From Bhargavaea cecembensis (GTDB taxonomy: Bacteria > Bacillota > Bacilli > Bacillales_A > Planococcaceae), in assembly GCF_000826125.2 (NCBI RefSeq), contig NZ_LN651372.1:489547-553546 (forward strand): DNA of 64,000 bases, read 5' to 3'. The notes beneath the pieces are model-generated. The model was not told where the DNA came from. It made no database searches and worked only from the letters and a program-made list of their open reading frames with translations. Shown here one piece after another: positions 24,206 through 33,749 of the stretch. Position 1 is the stretch's first letter, and each line of letters begins with the position of its first letter. The translations under genes and the position numbers were made by a program.

Positions 24206-24985
24206 TCAGCCGATGACGACCGGGTCTCCTTTGCCCTGCAGAACCGACAGAATGCTGAGCGCCGCAAGATAGCTCGTTTTCGGATTGGCCGGCATCGGTG
24301 TATTCTCGATCGTCAGTTCCATCTTGCCGAAGTCGCCGCTTGCCCGGATTTGGTGGGTGTTCCGGTCTGCATCCGGATCCGCGATCACCCGAACTCTCGT
24401 TTTTTCGGTCCCGATCCCGGCGATCGACAGCACGAGCGCGACGTTGACGTTTTTCGGGAACTTGCCGATCGCTTCCCCGGACGGTCCGTCGAACAGCACC
24501 GTCTCTTCCGTGATTCCTTCCAGGCCGAGCGAAGCGGGTGATTTTCTCGTCGTGATGCTGACTTCCTTCAGCCCCTGCATGGAGTTCGCCGATTTCAGAA
24601 GATCCAGTCCGCCGATCGCGCCGGACGGAAGATGGACGAGGCAGCCGTTCGCCCGGGCGGCCTGCCGCACCTCCTCCAGGAAAGCCGCATCCTTGAATGC
24701 CCCGATGCTGCCGATGATGATGTCTTTTTTGCTTTCCAGCACGGCTTTCACATTATCCACGGCAACGTCGAGCGTCGCCGCCTCGACAATAATATCCAGC
24801 GGCTCGCGCAGGAATGCACCAAGATCCGTAAAAAAACCGATTCCATACTCTTCCGCAAGCCCTTCCCCCACTTTCCGGTTCCGTCCGAACACCGCGGTGA
24901 TTTTCCCGTCGGCCTGTCTTCCATTATTGATGCTGTCCAGCAAGTACTGTGCAATATTCCCCGTTCCCATCACACCGATTTTCAT
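24206..24985 (-). CDS. nadX: L-aspartate dehydrogenase
   Basis: The 259-residue enzyme has an N-terminal Rossmann fold (MKIGVMGTGNIAQYLL) and the aspartate dehydrogenase C-terminal part: GSIGAFKDAAFLEEVRQAA, HLPSGAIGGLDLLK and the ITTRKSPASLGLEG block, then KNVNVALVLSIAGIG. It oxidises L-aspartate to iminoaspartate or oxaloacetate with NAD(P), which can feed NAD synthesis; no nadA or nadC is nearby, so a role in aspartate catabolism is equally possible. The ATG at 24983-24985 gives a normal N terminus. Confidence 0.9.
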   Translation of the reverse strand: MKIGVMGTGNIAQYLLDSINNGRQADGKITAVFGRNRKVGEGLAEEYGIGFFTDLGAFLREPLDIIVEAATLDVAVDNVKAVLESKKDIIIGSIGAFKDAAFLEEVRQAARANGCLVHLPSGAIGGLDLLKSANSMQGLKEVSITTRKSPASLGLEGITEETVLFDGPSGEAIGKFPKNVNVALVLSIAGIGTEKTRVRVIADPDADRNTHQIRASGDFGKMELTIENTPMPANPKTSYLAALSILSVLQGKGDPVVIG

Positions 24986-25023
24986 TGGTTCCCGCCCCTT
25001 TCCGCTCCGGTTCCCGACCGTTC

Positions 25024-25040
25024 TTGAAAAGCCACCCACT
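25024..25040. repeat. Solo copy related to the 1729-1833 array unit
   Basis: The plus strand reads AAAAGCCACCCACTCAC, which differs by one base from the last, degenerate unit of the trp-operon array (AAAAGCCACCCATTCAC at 1809-1825). It lies upstream of the nadX start codon, about 23 kb away from the array. It may be chance, but 16 of 17 bases match. Confidence 0.45.
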
Positions 25041-25172
25041 CACCCGCCGGGAGCCGTCTCCCTTCAGCGTATCAACCGCGGAAACCGCTTGCAAGCCGCT
25101 CCCCTCCCGTTTAGTCTTCCTTGAAAAAGGAAGAGACAGAGTAGAACCTCACCAAGAACAGGAGGAACTCAG

Positions 25173-26690
25173 ATGGAAGAGAAACTGCAAGGGACGAACC
25201 GGTCTTATTGGCGGGCGAGCTCGGAGGGTGCCGGCTATCCGAAGCTTCCGGAAGATGCCGAAGCGGATGTCGCGGTAGTCGGCGGAGGCATTTCGGGCGT
25301 GCTGGCCGCTTATTTTCTTGCCAAGAAAGGAAAGTCGGTCGTCTTGATCGAAGCGCGTGAAATGGGGGCCGGGACGACCGGCGGGACAACCGGGAAGCTG
25401 ACCGCCCAGCATCAGCTCGTCTATGATGAACTGATCCAACAGGACGGCGAGCATGTGGCGAAGCAGTATTACGAGGCGAACGAGGACGGGCGCCGGCTCA
25501 TCGGCTCGATCGCCCGCGAACACGGGATCGACTGTGATTTCAAAGAGGCGGATGCCTATGTCCTCTCCCGCTCGGAAGACGGGATGGACGCCTTGGAGAA
25601 GGAGGCGGAGGCGTACCGCCGGCTCGGCATTCCGGGTAGCCTGTCGGATTCGCTTCCTAAAGGGTTTGAGACCGGGAAGGCGCTCGTCATGGAGGATCAG
25701 GCGGAGTTTCACTCGATGAAGTTCCTGCACGGCGTCCTGCGGGAACTGGAAGCGATGGGCGTGCAGCTTTACGAGCAGACGAGGTACATGAGTTCCAGGC
25801 GGGACGGGGACCGGCTGGTCATCGAGACCGATGCGTCTCATGCGGTTATATGCAAACAGATTGTGCTCGCCACTTTGTTCCCCGTCGAGGATCCCGAGTC
25901 GTTTTACTCGGATACGCTGAAGCCGTTCACTTCCCATCTGACGGCCTTCACGGGCGGCCGGGCGTTCGGTGACGGCATGTTTATCAGCGCGGATGCGCCG
26001 GCCAGGACGTTCCGGGAGACTCCGTCCGGGGACGGCGGGCCGGTGTGGATCATCGGAGGCGAGACCCATCCGACCGGAGACGGTTCGTCAATCGCCGGAC
26101 GCTATGAGAAAATCCGTGAATTTGCCGAAGAGGCGTTCGGCCTGACGGACATGAACGATTACTGGTCGGAGCATGACCTCGTATCGCCGGACAGGCGGCC
26201 ATATATCGGCCCGCTTGAAAAAGGCGGCAGTTCCATCTATGTCATGACCGGCTACGGCAAATGGGGGCTCGCCGCTTCGGCAACAGGCGCCCGACTGATC
26301 ACCGATCTGATCATGGGGGCCGAGAACCCGTATGAGGAATTGTTCAATCCGCACCGCAGTCTGCCCGGCAACGAACAGGAAAGCCGGCTGGAGCAGGAGG
26401 AGGAACAGGTCAGCAAGCCGGAGAAGGAGGCTGTGGCCGCCACGGACGAAGAACTCAGACCAGGCGAGGCCCGGCGGACCGAAGAAGACGGAACGCCGGT
26501 CGGCATTTATAAGGATGAAGACGGCAATACGCACCGCCTGGATCTCACCTGCACGCACCTCGGCTGTGAAGTGGCCTGGAATGACGGCGATCAAACATGG
26601 GACTGCCCGTGCCACGGCTCGGTCTTCGACAGCACAGGCAATGTCCTCATGGGGCCGGCGAAGAAACCGCTGAAAAAATTGGATTCGTGA
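25173..26690 (+). CDS. FAD-dependent oxidoreductase with C-terminal Rieske [2Fe-2S] domain
   Basis: A 505-residue fusion. Residues about 30-370 are a DAO-type FAD domain: the dinucleotide motif [17 protein letters not shown] starts at residue 32, [17 protein letters not shown] follows, and [14 protein letters not shown] closes it. After a charged linker a Rieske domain binds a 2Fe-2S cluster through CTHLGC (460-465) and CPCH (478-481). This architecture is common in Bacillales stress genes (YhfW type), but the substrate is unknown. It has an AGGAGGAACTC ribosome binding site and is followed by a terminator. Confidence 0.92.
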   Translation: MEEKLQGTNRSYWRASSEGAGYPKLPEDAEADVAVVGGGISGVLAAYFLAKKGKSVVLIEAREMGAGTTGGTTGKLTAQHQLVYDELIQQDGEHVAKQYYEANEDGRRLIGSIAREHGIDCDFKEADAYVLSRSEDGMDALEKEAEAYRRLGIPGSLSDSLPKGFETGKALVMEDQAEFHSMKFLHGVLRELEAMGVQLYEQTRYMSSRRDGDRLVIETDASHAVICKQIVLATLFPVEDPESFYSDTLKPFTSHLTAFTGGRAFGDGMFISADAPARTFRETPSGDGGPVWIIGGETHPTGDGSSIAGRYEKIREFAEEAFGLTDMNDYWSEHDLVSPDRRPYIGPLEKGGSSIYVMTGYGKWGLAASATGARLITDLIMGAENPYEELFNPHRSLPGNEQESRLEQEEEQVSKPEKEAVAATDEELRPGEARRTEEDGTPVGIYKDEDGNTHRLDLTCTHLGCEVAWNDGDQTWDCPCHGSVFDSTGNVLMGPAKKPLKKLDS

Positions 26691-26702
26691 GCCGGAAGGC
26701 GG

Positions 26703-26739
26703 CAGGCAGCTGCAGATTTCTTTGCGGCTGCCTGTTTTT
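26703..26739 (+). terminator. Terminator after the FAD/Rieske gene
   Basis: CAGGCAGCTGCA pairs with TGCGGCTGCCTG (one bulge) and is followed by TTTTTC. Confidence 0.85.
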
Positions 26740-26764
26740 CATGCGAGCTTCTCAATCTTTCCAT

Positions 26765-26792
26765 TTGCCTCTCCTTTTCATTTCGATATACT
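26765..26792 (+). promoter_or_regulatory. Promoter of the nucleobase permease gene
   Basis: TTGCCT (26765-26770) and TATACT (26787-26792) are 16 bp apart. No purine riboswitch aptamer was seen in the short leader. Confidence 0.75.
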
Positions 26793-26842
26793 AAAGAATA
26801 GGCTTTTTTAACGCTCCAGAAAACGGAAAGAAGAGGTTCCCC

Positions 26843-28168
26843 ATGAAACACATCTTCCCCGCCCTTCAGTGGGCGTTGTTCATATTGATGAGCAGTGTCG
26901 TCATCCCCGTCACGATCGCGGCTTCCTTCGGCCTGGATCCGGGCGGAACGGTGGAGTTCGTCCAGCGCTCGCTGTTCGTGCTCGGCGTGGCAGGACTGCT
27001 CCAGACGTTCTTCGGCCACCGGCTGCCGATCCAGGAAGGGCCGGCCGGTCTCTGGTGGGGCGTGTTCTCGCTCTACGCCGGCCTCGGAACGGTGCTGTTC
27101 GGCTCTCATTCCGAAACGCTCCGGGTGCTTGAATTCGCCTTCATCCTGAGCGGGTTGATCTTCATCCTGCTCAGCGTGTTCGGGCTCGTCGAGAAGCTGT
27201 CGAAGCTGTTCACCCCGGCCGTCACGGGGATTTACCTCATTCTCATGGTCGTGCAGCTGAGCAGTTCATTCCTGAAAGGGATGTTCGGGCTCAGCGGAGA
27301 GCATCCGGTCGTCAACCCGGAGATCCTGCTGCTGTCGGCGCTGATCATCATCTTCTCCTATGCGTTCCGCCGGGTCCCGAAAGTCGGCCACTACTCGGTC
27401 CTCGCGAGCATCGTCTTCGGCTGGGCGGCGTTCGCCGTGCTCGGACTCGCCGATCGGCCGATGCACGCGGCCCACTTGTTCAAGCTCCCTGCGCTGTTCG
27501 CGTTCGGACTGCCTCGGATCGAGGCGGAGCTCGTGTTCATGGTACTGTTCATCACGCTGCTCCTGCTCGCCAACATGCTCGCCACGGTGAAAGTTGTACA
27601 AGGGGTGCTCGAGCGCCAGGGAATCCCCGTCGAGCATTCCCGGATGCGGCAGACCGGCATCGTGTCGGGCATCAACCAGCTCCTCGCCGGTTCGTTCTCG
27701 GCGATCGGGCCGGTGCCGATTTCGGGCTCTGCCGGATTCATTTCCACGACCCGCATCACCGGGCGCCTGCCGTTCATCATCGGCTCGCTCGTCATCATCG
27801 GCATCAGCCTGTTCCCTCCGTTCACGGCGTTCGTCTCGGCGATTCCGGTAGCGGTCGGCTATGCCGCCGTCTTTCCGGTGTTTGCCAGCACGATCAGCCT
27901 CGCCTTCCAGGAGTTCGAGTCGCTCGAGGACAAGTCAAACCTGTTCCAGGTGGCAGGAATCTCGCTGTTCGCCGGCATCGGCACGATGTTCATTCCGACC
28001 GAGGCCTTTTCCTCGATGTCGCCCGTGCTCACCTCCATCCTGAGCAACGGCCTCGTCTTCGGCGCGATCATCGCCGTCGTGGCGGAGCGGATTCTCATGA
28101 ACCGGTCGGGCAAAGCCGGGGAAACAGAAAAGGAAAAGGCGGTCCGCGAGGCGCATCACCGCGCATAA
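26843..28168 (+). CDS. Uracil/xanthine permease family transporter
   Basis: A 441-residue membrane protein of the NCS2 family with about 12-14 hydrophobic segments. The family signature regions are FFGHRLPIQEGPAGLWWG early and the discontinuous-helix segment SAIGPVPISGSAGFISTTRITGR (read in two parts around residue 290). NCS2 members import xanthine, uric acid or uracil with protons. The substrate cannot be settled from sequence, and the absence of a purine riboswitch gives no hint. It is monocistronic. Confidence 0.88.
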   Translation: MKHIFPALQWALFILMSSVVIPVTIAASFGLDPGGTVEFVQRSLFVLGVAGLLQTFFGHRLPIQEGPAGLWWGVFSLYAGLGTVLFGSHSETLRVLEFAFILSGLIFILLSVFGLVEKLSKLFTPAVTGIYLILMVVQLSSSFLKGMFGLSGEHPVVNPEILLLSALIIIFSYAFRRVPKVGHYSVLASIVFGWAAFAVLGLADRPMHAAHLFKLPALFAFGLPRIEAELVFMVLFITLLLLANMLATVKVVQGVLERQGIPVEHSRMRQTGIVSGINQLLAGSFSAIGPVPISGSAGFISTTRITGRLPFIIGSLVIIGISLFPPFTAFVSAIPVAVGYAAVFPVFASTISLAFQEFESLEDKSNLFQVAGISLFAGIGTMFIPTEAFSSMSPVLTSILSNGLVFGAIIAVVAERILMNRSGKAGETEKEKAVREAHHRA

Positions 28169-28224
28169 AGGCAGGAACGGCCGGAAGGGATCAGCGTGAT
28201 CCCGCCCGCCGTCCTGCTTTTTTC
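28166..28224 (+). terminator. Terminator after the permease gene
   Basis: AAGGCAGGAACGGC pairs with GCCGTCCTGCTT with an inner GGATCA/TGATCC stem, followed by TTTTTT. Confidence 0.85.
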
Positions 28225-28291
28225 GGATGGTCCGCTGACGAAACTTTCTGTATGATGGTCTGTATAAAGCCCAGACAAAGGAGTCCGTTCC

Positions 28292-29896
28292 ATGAAAAAC
28301 CGCAACCGCCAGTCCGGGCTCAGCTTCAATATGAGGATGATCGGGCTCATCAGCCTGCTCGTCATCATCATCTGCCTCGCATTCGGACTGTTCCTCCGTC
28401 ACTTCCTCTCACAAAGCATCGAAGACCAGGTCGGAAAGCGGGCGCTCAACCTGGCACAGAGCGTGGCGCTCATCCCCGAGCTCCGGGCGGCATTCAGCCT
28501 CGACGACCCGGCGTCCGCCATCCAGAGCATCGTGGAACCGATCCGCGAGGAAACCGGCGCCGAATTCATCGTCGTCGGCAACCGGGAAGGCGTCCGGTAC
28601 GCCCATCCCGACCCGGCCAAGATCGGCAAACAGATGGTCGGCGGTGACAACGACCGGGCGCTGCAGTCCGGCGAATCCTATGTATCCAAAAAAGAAGGCT
28701 CGCTCGGCCTGTCCGTCCGCGGCAAAGTGCCCGTCTACTCGGACGGCCGGGTGGTCGGCGTCGTGTCCGTCGGTTTCCTGAACGAAGATATTCAGCAGAT
28801 CGCCAGAAACGAAGACCGGGCCATCTGGCTGACGCTCGCGTTTATCGCGCTGGCCGGCCTGACCGGCGCCTTCGTCATTTCCCGTTACATCAAATCCCTC
28901 CTCCACGACATGGAGCCAGAAGAGATCTCCCGTCTATACGCACAAAAAGAGGCGATCCTTCAATCGACACGGGAGGGGATCATCGCCGTCGACGGGGAAG
29001 GGAAGATCACCGCGGTCAACTCGGCCGCCGACGAAATCCTGGCGGAAGAACCGGCAGACGGAAAAGTCCATGCCGGCGGCAGGCCGGTCCGTGAATTCCT
29101 GCCGGCTGTCGGCGATCTTGCGGAAACCCTCCGCGACCGAGAAATGCTGCTCGGCCGGCAGGTTGTCCTCGTGAGCCAGGTTCCGATGGCGGGCGGGGAG
29201 TCCGGAGCGGTCATCACGTTCCGAAAAAAGAGCGACATCCAGAAAATAACGGAAGAGTTGTCCAGGATCCGCCAGTATGCCGACGTCCAGCGGGCGCAGA
29301 CCCATGAGCACTCCAACAAGCTGCACGTCATTCTCGGTCTCCTCGTCCACGGCCAGACGGACGAAGCCATCCGGTTCATCAAGAAAGAGGAAAACATCCG
29401 CGGCAGCCGGCTTGAGTTCCTTTCCCGGAACGTGGCCGATCCGCTCATCCACGCGCTGCTTCAGGGAAAGTTCGCGCAGGCCCGGGAACTCGGGATCGAG
29501 CTGGCCATCGATCCGTACAGCCGGCTCACCCACGAACTGACCGAGGACGGACAGGATGCCCTCCTGACCGCGCTCGGCAACGTGATCGAGAACGCCTTCG
29601 ACGCCGTCAAAGCCAACAGGGACGGGGAGCGCACCGTCTCTGTCTACTTCACGGACATCGGGGAGGACCTGCTGTTTGAGGTCGAGGATTCCGGAAGCGG
29701 CATCCGGGAAGAGGACCTCCCCCGCCTGTTCGATGCCGGATTCTCCACGAAGAAAGGCGATTACCGGGGCACCGGGCTTGCGCTGGCAAGAGAAGCCGTA
29801 CAGAAGGCCGGCGGAGAGATCCTCACCGAAGAAGGGGAATCGGGCGGCGCCTGTTTCATCATCAGCATTCCGAAAAATCCGGAGGGACGCAAATGA
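28292..29896 (+). CDS. citS: Sensor histidine kinase CitS (DcuS/CitA family)
   Basis: This membrane kinase should sense external citrate or another di/tricarboxylate. The 534-residue protein has membrane helices at about 14-34 and 180-200 enclosing an extracytoplasmic PAS-like sensor (VGNREGVRYAHPDPAKIG), then a cytoplasmic PAS domain, a phospho-acceptor region AQTHEHSNKLHVILGLL and a HATPase domain with NVIENAFDAV, DSGSGI and GTGLAL. Its stop overlaps the citT start (ATGA). The pair lies directly upstream of a CitMHS transporter, as in the Bacillus citST-citM system. Confidence 0.92.
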   Translation: MKNRNRQSGLSFNMRMIGLISLLVIIICLAFGLFLRHFLSQSIEDQVGKRALNLAQSVALIPELRAAFSLDDPASAIQSIVEPIREETGAEFIVVGNREGVRYAHPDPAKIGKQMVGGDNDRALQSGESYVSKKEGSLGLSVRGKVPVYSDGRVVGVVSVGFLNEDIQQIARNEDRAIWLTLAFIALAGLTGAFVISRYIKSLLHDMEPEEISRLYAQKEAILQSTREGIIAVDGEGKITAVNSAADEILAEEPADGKVHAGGRPVREFLPAVGDLAETLRDREMLLGRQVVLVSQVPMAGGESGAVITFRKKSDIQKITEELSRIRQYADVQRAQTHEHSNKLHVILGLLVHGQTDEAIRFIKKEENIRGSRLEFLSRNVADPLIHALLQGKFAQARELGIELAIDPYSRLTHELTEDGQDALLTALGNVIENAFDAVKANRDGERTVSVYFTDIGEDLLFEVEDSGSGIREEDLPRLFDAGFSTKKGDYRGTGLALAREAVQKAGGEILTEEGESGGACFIISIPKNPEGRK

Positions 29897-30579
29897 GCAA
29901 GGAATATACCGTATTGATCATAGAAGATGATTTCAGGGTGGCGGAAGTGAACCGCAAGTACGTGGAGCAGGTCGACGGGTTCCGGGTGTCCGGCACGGCG
30001 CGCAGCGGCAAGGAGGCGCTCGGGCTTCTCGGGAAGACCGTTCCTGACCTCATCCTGCTCGACTTCTACATTCCCGACGTGGAAGGGCCCGGTCTGTTCC
30101 GCGAGATCCGCAGCCGGTTCCCGGAAGCGGATCTCATCGCGGTGACTGCGGCAAAAGAGGCGGAAACGGTGCGGGAGCTGCTCAGGGGCGGGATTTTCGA
30201 CTTGATCATCAAGCCGTTCGACGGCGAGCGCTTCGAGCAGACACTGAGAAATTACAGGCATTACCGGGAACGCCTCGGAGGAAACGGCGAACTCAGCCAG
30301 GAAGAGATCGACCTTCTGACGGGCCACCGGGAACGCAGCGAACCGGCTGCGGCCGGGCTGCCGAAAGGGATCGACCCCATCACGCTGAATGAAATCAACC
30401 GCCTGTTCCGGGAAGAACAGACGGACGGGATCACCGCAGCCGAACTGAGCAAGCGCATCGGCACGAGCCGCTCCACGGCCCGCCGGTACTTGGAATATCT
30501 TGTGTCCGCCGGCCTGCTGACGACCAAGTCGATCTACGGGACCGTCGGACGCCCTGAACGGAAATACCTTCCAAAGTGA
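29893..30579 (+). CDS. citT: Response regulator CitT (DcuR/CitB family)
   Basis: A 228-residue response regulator. The receiver domain (1-120) has the acidic pair DD at 12-13 (IIEDDFRVAEVN), phospho-Asp57 in LILLDFYIPD and Lys in IIKPFDG. The C-terminal part (about 165-228) is a DcuR-type winged helix: ITAAELSKRIGTSRSTARRY followed by LVSAGLLTTKSIYGTVGRP. It is expected to activate citM when citrate is present. It is translationally coupled to citS. Confidence 0.93.
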   Translation: MSKEYTVLIIEDDFRVAEVNRKYVEQVDGFRVSGTARSGKEALGLLGKTVPDLILLDFYIPDVEGPGLFREIRSRFPEADLIAVTAAKEAETVRELLRGGIFDLIIKPFDGERFEQTLRNYRHYRERLGGNGELSQEEIDLLTGHRERSEPAAAGLPKGIDPITLNEINRLFREEQTDGITAAELSKRIGTSRSTARRYLEYLVSAGLLTTKSIYGTVGRPERKYLPK

Positions 30580-30669
30580 AACTTATGAACTTTATACGTC
30601 TTATGCGGAATATCCGATTTATCGATACAACATTCATTTCCTCCTCGTTTATGTGTTATTTTCAGCCTA

Positions 30670-30684
30670 TTGAAAACGCATACA
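30670..30684 (+). promoter_or_regulatory. cre site in the citM leader
   Basis: TTGAAAACGCATACA matches WTGNAANCGNWNNCW at every position and lies immediately before the citM ribosome binding site (GGAGG at 30691). A CcpA complex here would act as a roadblock, giving glucose repression as known for Bacillus citM. CitT sites were not resolved in the AT-rich part at 30580-30660. Confidence 0.75.
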
Positions 30685-30703
30685 ACCACAGGAGGTTTTT
30701 ATT

Positions 30704-32041
30704 ATGAGTCTTAGTCTTATCGGCTTTCTGATCATTCTCGTGATCGTCGCGCTGCTCATCAGCGGCCGGGTGACGCCGATCGTCGCCATGGTGCTGCCGC
30801 CGATCATCGGTGCGCTCATCGCCGGATTCGCATTCGCCGAAATCGGCGATTTCTTCAATGACGGCGTGAAGTCCGTCATTTCGGTCGCCGTCATGTTCAT
30901 CTTCGCCATCATCTTCTTCGGCATCTTGCAGGATGTCGGCCTGTTCGAGCCGCTCATCAACAAGATGGTCGCCTTCTCCCGCGGGAATGTCATCATCGTC
31001 AGCCTCGTGACGGTCCTGATCGCCATGGTCGCCCATCTGGACGGGTCCGGGGCGTCGACTTTCCTGATCACGGTTCCGGCCCTGCTTCCGGTGTACAAGC
31101 GGCTCAAGATGAATCCGTACCTCCTGCTGCTGCTCGTCGGCGGAGCCGCCAGCATCATGAACATGCTGCCATGGGCCGGCCCGCTCGGACGCGTCGCCTC
31201 CGTGCTGGAAATGGACGTCACTGAGTTGTGGCGCCCGCTCATCCCGGTCCAGCTCATCGGCATTGTCATCATGATTATCATCGCCGTCCTGCTCGGACTC
31301 CGGGAACAGCGCCGGATCACGAAGGCATACGGATCGCTTGAAGCGGCCGCGGCGATCGATGTCCCCGCGGATGATCCGTTCTCGGGCGGCGTGGAAACCG
31401 ACTCGGAAGCCCGGTCGCTGGCACGTCCGAAGCTGATCTGGTTCAACGCAGTTCTCGCGGTCGCCGTCATCGGCCTGCTCGTCTGGGGAATCGTCCCCGC
31501 CGGACTCGCCTTCATGATCGGGGTCAGCATCGCGCTTCCCGTCAACTACCCGAAAGTCAACGACCAGATGGCACGCATCCGGGCGCATGCACCGAGCGCA
31601 CTCACGATGGCGTCCATCATCCTGGCGGCCGGCCTGTTCCTCGGCATCCTGAACGGCACCGGCATGCTCGATGCGATCGCCGGAGATGTGGTCACCGTCA
31701 TGCCTGGAGCCATTGCCCCGTATCTGCATATCATCATCGGCGTGCTCGGCCTGCCGTTTGATCTGATTCTCAGCACCGACGCCTACTACTTCGGCCTGTT
31801 CCCGGTCGTCGAGCAGATCGCCGCCGGCTTCGGGATCGATTCTCTGTCGACCGCCTACTCGATGATCGTCGGGAACATCGTCGGCACATTCGTCTCCCCG
31901 CTCGCGCCGGGCGTCTGGCTCGCTCTCGGCCTGTCGGGGCTCGAAATGGGCAAGCATCTGCGCTACTCGTTCTTCTGGATGTGGGGCATCGCCCTCATCC
32001 TGCTGTTCGCCTCTGTATTGATCGGCGTCATTGCCGTCTGA
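30704..32041 (+). CDS. citM: CitMHS-family metal-citrate transporter
   Basis: A 445-residue membrane protein with about 11-12 helices, of the CitMHS family that imports citrate complexed with Mg2+ or Ca2+. Recognisable segments are VTPIVAMVLPPIIGALIAG, AVMFIFAIIFFGILQDVGLF, VAHLDGSGASTFLITVPALL and MNMLPWAGPLGRVASVLEMD. It follows citS-citT in the same direction with a 120-bp regulatory gap and ends at a bidirectional terminator. Which metal-citrate complex it prefers (CitM or CitH type) cannot be told. Confidence 0.92.
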   Translation: MSLSLIGFLIILVIVALLISGRVTPIVAMVLPPIIGALIAGFAFAEIGDFFNDGVKSVISVAVMFIFAIIFFGILQDVGLFEPLINKMVAFSRGNVIIVSLVTVLIAMVAHLDGSGASTFLITVPALLPVYKRLKMNPYLLLLLVGGAASIMNMLPWAGPLGRVASVLEMDVTELWRPLIPVQLIGIVIMIIIAVLLGLREQRRITKAYGSLEAAAAIDVPADDPFSGGVETDSEARSLARPKLIWFNAVLAVAVIGLLVWGIVPAGLAFMIGVSIALPVNYPKVNDQMARIRAHAPSALTMASIILAAGLFLGILNGTGMLDAIAGDVVTVMPGAIAPYLHIIIGVLGLPFDLILSTDAYYFGLFPVVEQIAAGFGIDSLSTAYSMIVGNIVGTFVSPLAPGVWLALGLSGLEMGKHLRYSFFWMWGIALILLFASVLIGVIAV

Positions 32042-32047
32042 AAGCAC

Positions 32048-32086
32048 GAAAAACTCCTCCGGAACGGATATCCGGAGGAGTTTTTC
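32048..32086. terminator. Bidirectional terminator between citM and the MFS gene
   Basis: GAAAAACTCCTCCGGA pairs perfectly with TCCGGAGGAGTTTTTC. Confidence 0.92.
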
Positions 32087-32094
32087 ATTTTCGT

Positions 32095-33723
32095 TTATTT
32101 TCCATTCTGCACGGAAGCCGTTTCGGCTTTGACATTTCCCTTTTCCCCGGGGGATGCCGCCGGCTTTCCGGCGCTCATCGCCGAGACAAGCGGGATTGCC
32201 CGCAGGAAGACGGCGACGATGATGGCGACGACCATGATGATCGCCCCGGCCAGGAACGTCGTCGTCAGGGCATCGCTGAACACCTCGCGCACCGAGGCAA
32301 CAAGCTGTTCGGCGACCGGTCTCAGATCGGCCGGCATGCCGCCGATCATTTCGTCGAGGCGGGGCTGGTCAAGCAGATTTTCCGGATTCATGAGCGATCC
32401 GAACTGCTTTGCCTGTTCAGGCGGCAGCTCTGCCATCCCGCCGGCACCGCCCGAAGCGAATGATTCCTGCATTTTTGAAGCCATCCTGGAACTCATGACC
32501 GCGCCGAGGATCCCGATGCCCATCGTGTTGCCGAGCGAGCGGAACAGCTGGGACGATGCGGACGCGACGCCGAGTTCGCGGAAGCTGACCGCGTTTTGGA
32601 CCGTCAGGGAAAAGACCGGCATGCTTGCCCCGAGCCCGATTCCGATGATGCACAGATAGCTGACGAGCACGTAGACAGGCGTGGCCGGGCCAATCGAAGA
32701 CAAGAGGAAGATGCCGAGTGCCGTGATGCTCAGTCCCATAATGGCGAGGCCTTTGTATTTCCCTGTTTTCGTCATGAAGTTGCCGGCGAACGTCGTGGCG
32801 AACACCATGACGATCGACATCGGCATCATGATATAGCCCGATCCGCTCGGGGAAATTCCCTTGACGCCCTGAATGAAGAACGGCGCATAGATCATGACGC
32901 CCATCATGCCCATCCCGAGCAGGAAACCGGCGATGTTGGAAACCGTGACGATGTCATTTTTGAACAGCGAGAGCGGCAGCACCGGCGTCTTCACCTTCGA
33001 CTCGACGAAGACGAAGACTGCGAGCGCGACCGCGGTCAGGCCGAACAGCCCGAGGATCTGCCAGGACGACCAGGCGTATTTGCCCGGGCCTTCCCCCGCC
33101 AGGCTGAAGGCGAGGAGAAGCGACACGATGGTGACCGTCAGGAAAAGCGAACCGATATAGTCAATCGATTCCCCTTCGCGCTTCGCGGTTTTCGGGAACA
33201 GCTTGAAAATCATCGCGAACGCCACGATTCCGAGCGGCAGGAACACCCAGAACACCCAGTGCCAGTCGAAATGGTCGACGAGGAATCCGCCCATGAGCGG
33301 TCCGAGCACACTGGAGATGCCGAAAATACCGCTCATCAAGCCGGTCCAGCGCGCCCGCTCCCTCGGCAGATACAGGTCGCCGACCGCGGTGAATGCCGTC
33401 GACATGATCATCCCGCCGCCGATGCCGGTGATGCCCCGGAAGATGATGAGCTGAAAGATGTCCGCGGACAGGCCCGACAAGAAGGCGCCGACCATGAAGA
33501 TCCCGATTCCTCCAAGCAGGAACGGCTTCCGTCCGTAAATGTCCGACAGCTTGCCGACGAGGATCGTCGCAACCGCCATCGTGAGCAGGTAGGTCGTGAT
33601 CACCCAAGTATAATAGTCCATGCCGCCGAGACTGGCGATGATGCGCGGCATCGCCACTCCGATGATCGTCTGGTTGATCGCCGAGAAGAACATCGCGACC
33701 ATGATGGCGATCATGATCGTCAC
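32095..33723 (-). CDS. DHA2-family (EmrB/QacA) multidrug MFS exporter
   Basis: A 542-residue, roughly 14-helix drug:proton antiporter. Motif A reads GKLSDIYGRKPFL after helix two, motif C is in the GPLMGGFLVDHFDWHWVFWV region and the family motif D1 reads AINQTIIGVAMPRI in helix one. A large extracellular loop before the last helix is rich in Met, Ala and Gln. The start is GTG at 33721-33723 with GGAG nine bases upstream. It follows the MarR regulator gene at 26 bp in the same operon, so it is probably induced by the compound it exports. Confidence 0.92.
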   Translation of the reverse strand: MTIMIAIMVAMFFSAINQTIIGVAMPRIIASLGGMDYYTWVITTYLLTMAVATILVGKLSDIYGRKPFLLGGIGIFMVGAFLSGLSADIFQLIIFRGITGIGGGMIMSTAFTAVGDLYLPRERARWTGLMSGIFGISSVLGPLMGGFLVDHFDWHWVFWVFLPLGIVAFAMIFKLFPKTAKREGESIDYIGSLFLTVTIVSLLLAFSLAGEGPGKYAWSSWQILGLFGLTAVALAVFVFVESKVKTPVLPLSLFKNDIVTVSNIAGFLLGMGMMGVMIYAPFFIQGVKGISPSGSGYIMMPMSIVMVFATTFAGNFMTKTGKYKGLAIMGLSITALGIFLLSSIGPATPVYVLVSYLCIIGIGLGASMPVFSLTVQNAVSFRELGVASASSQLFRSLGNTMGIGILGAVMSSRMASKMQESFASGGAGGMAELPPEQAKQFGSLMNPENLLDQPRLDEMIGGMPADLRPVAEQLVASVREVFSDALTTTFLAGAIIMVVAIIVAVFLRAIPLVSAMSAGKPAASPGEKGNVKAETASVQNGK

Positions 33724-33749
33724 TTTCTGTTTCTCCGTTAAATGATGGT

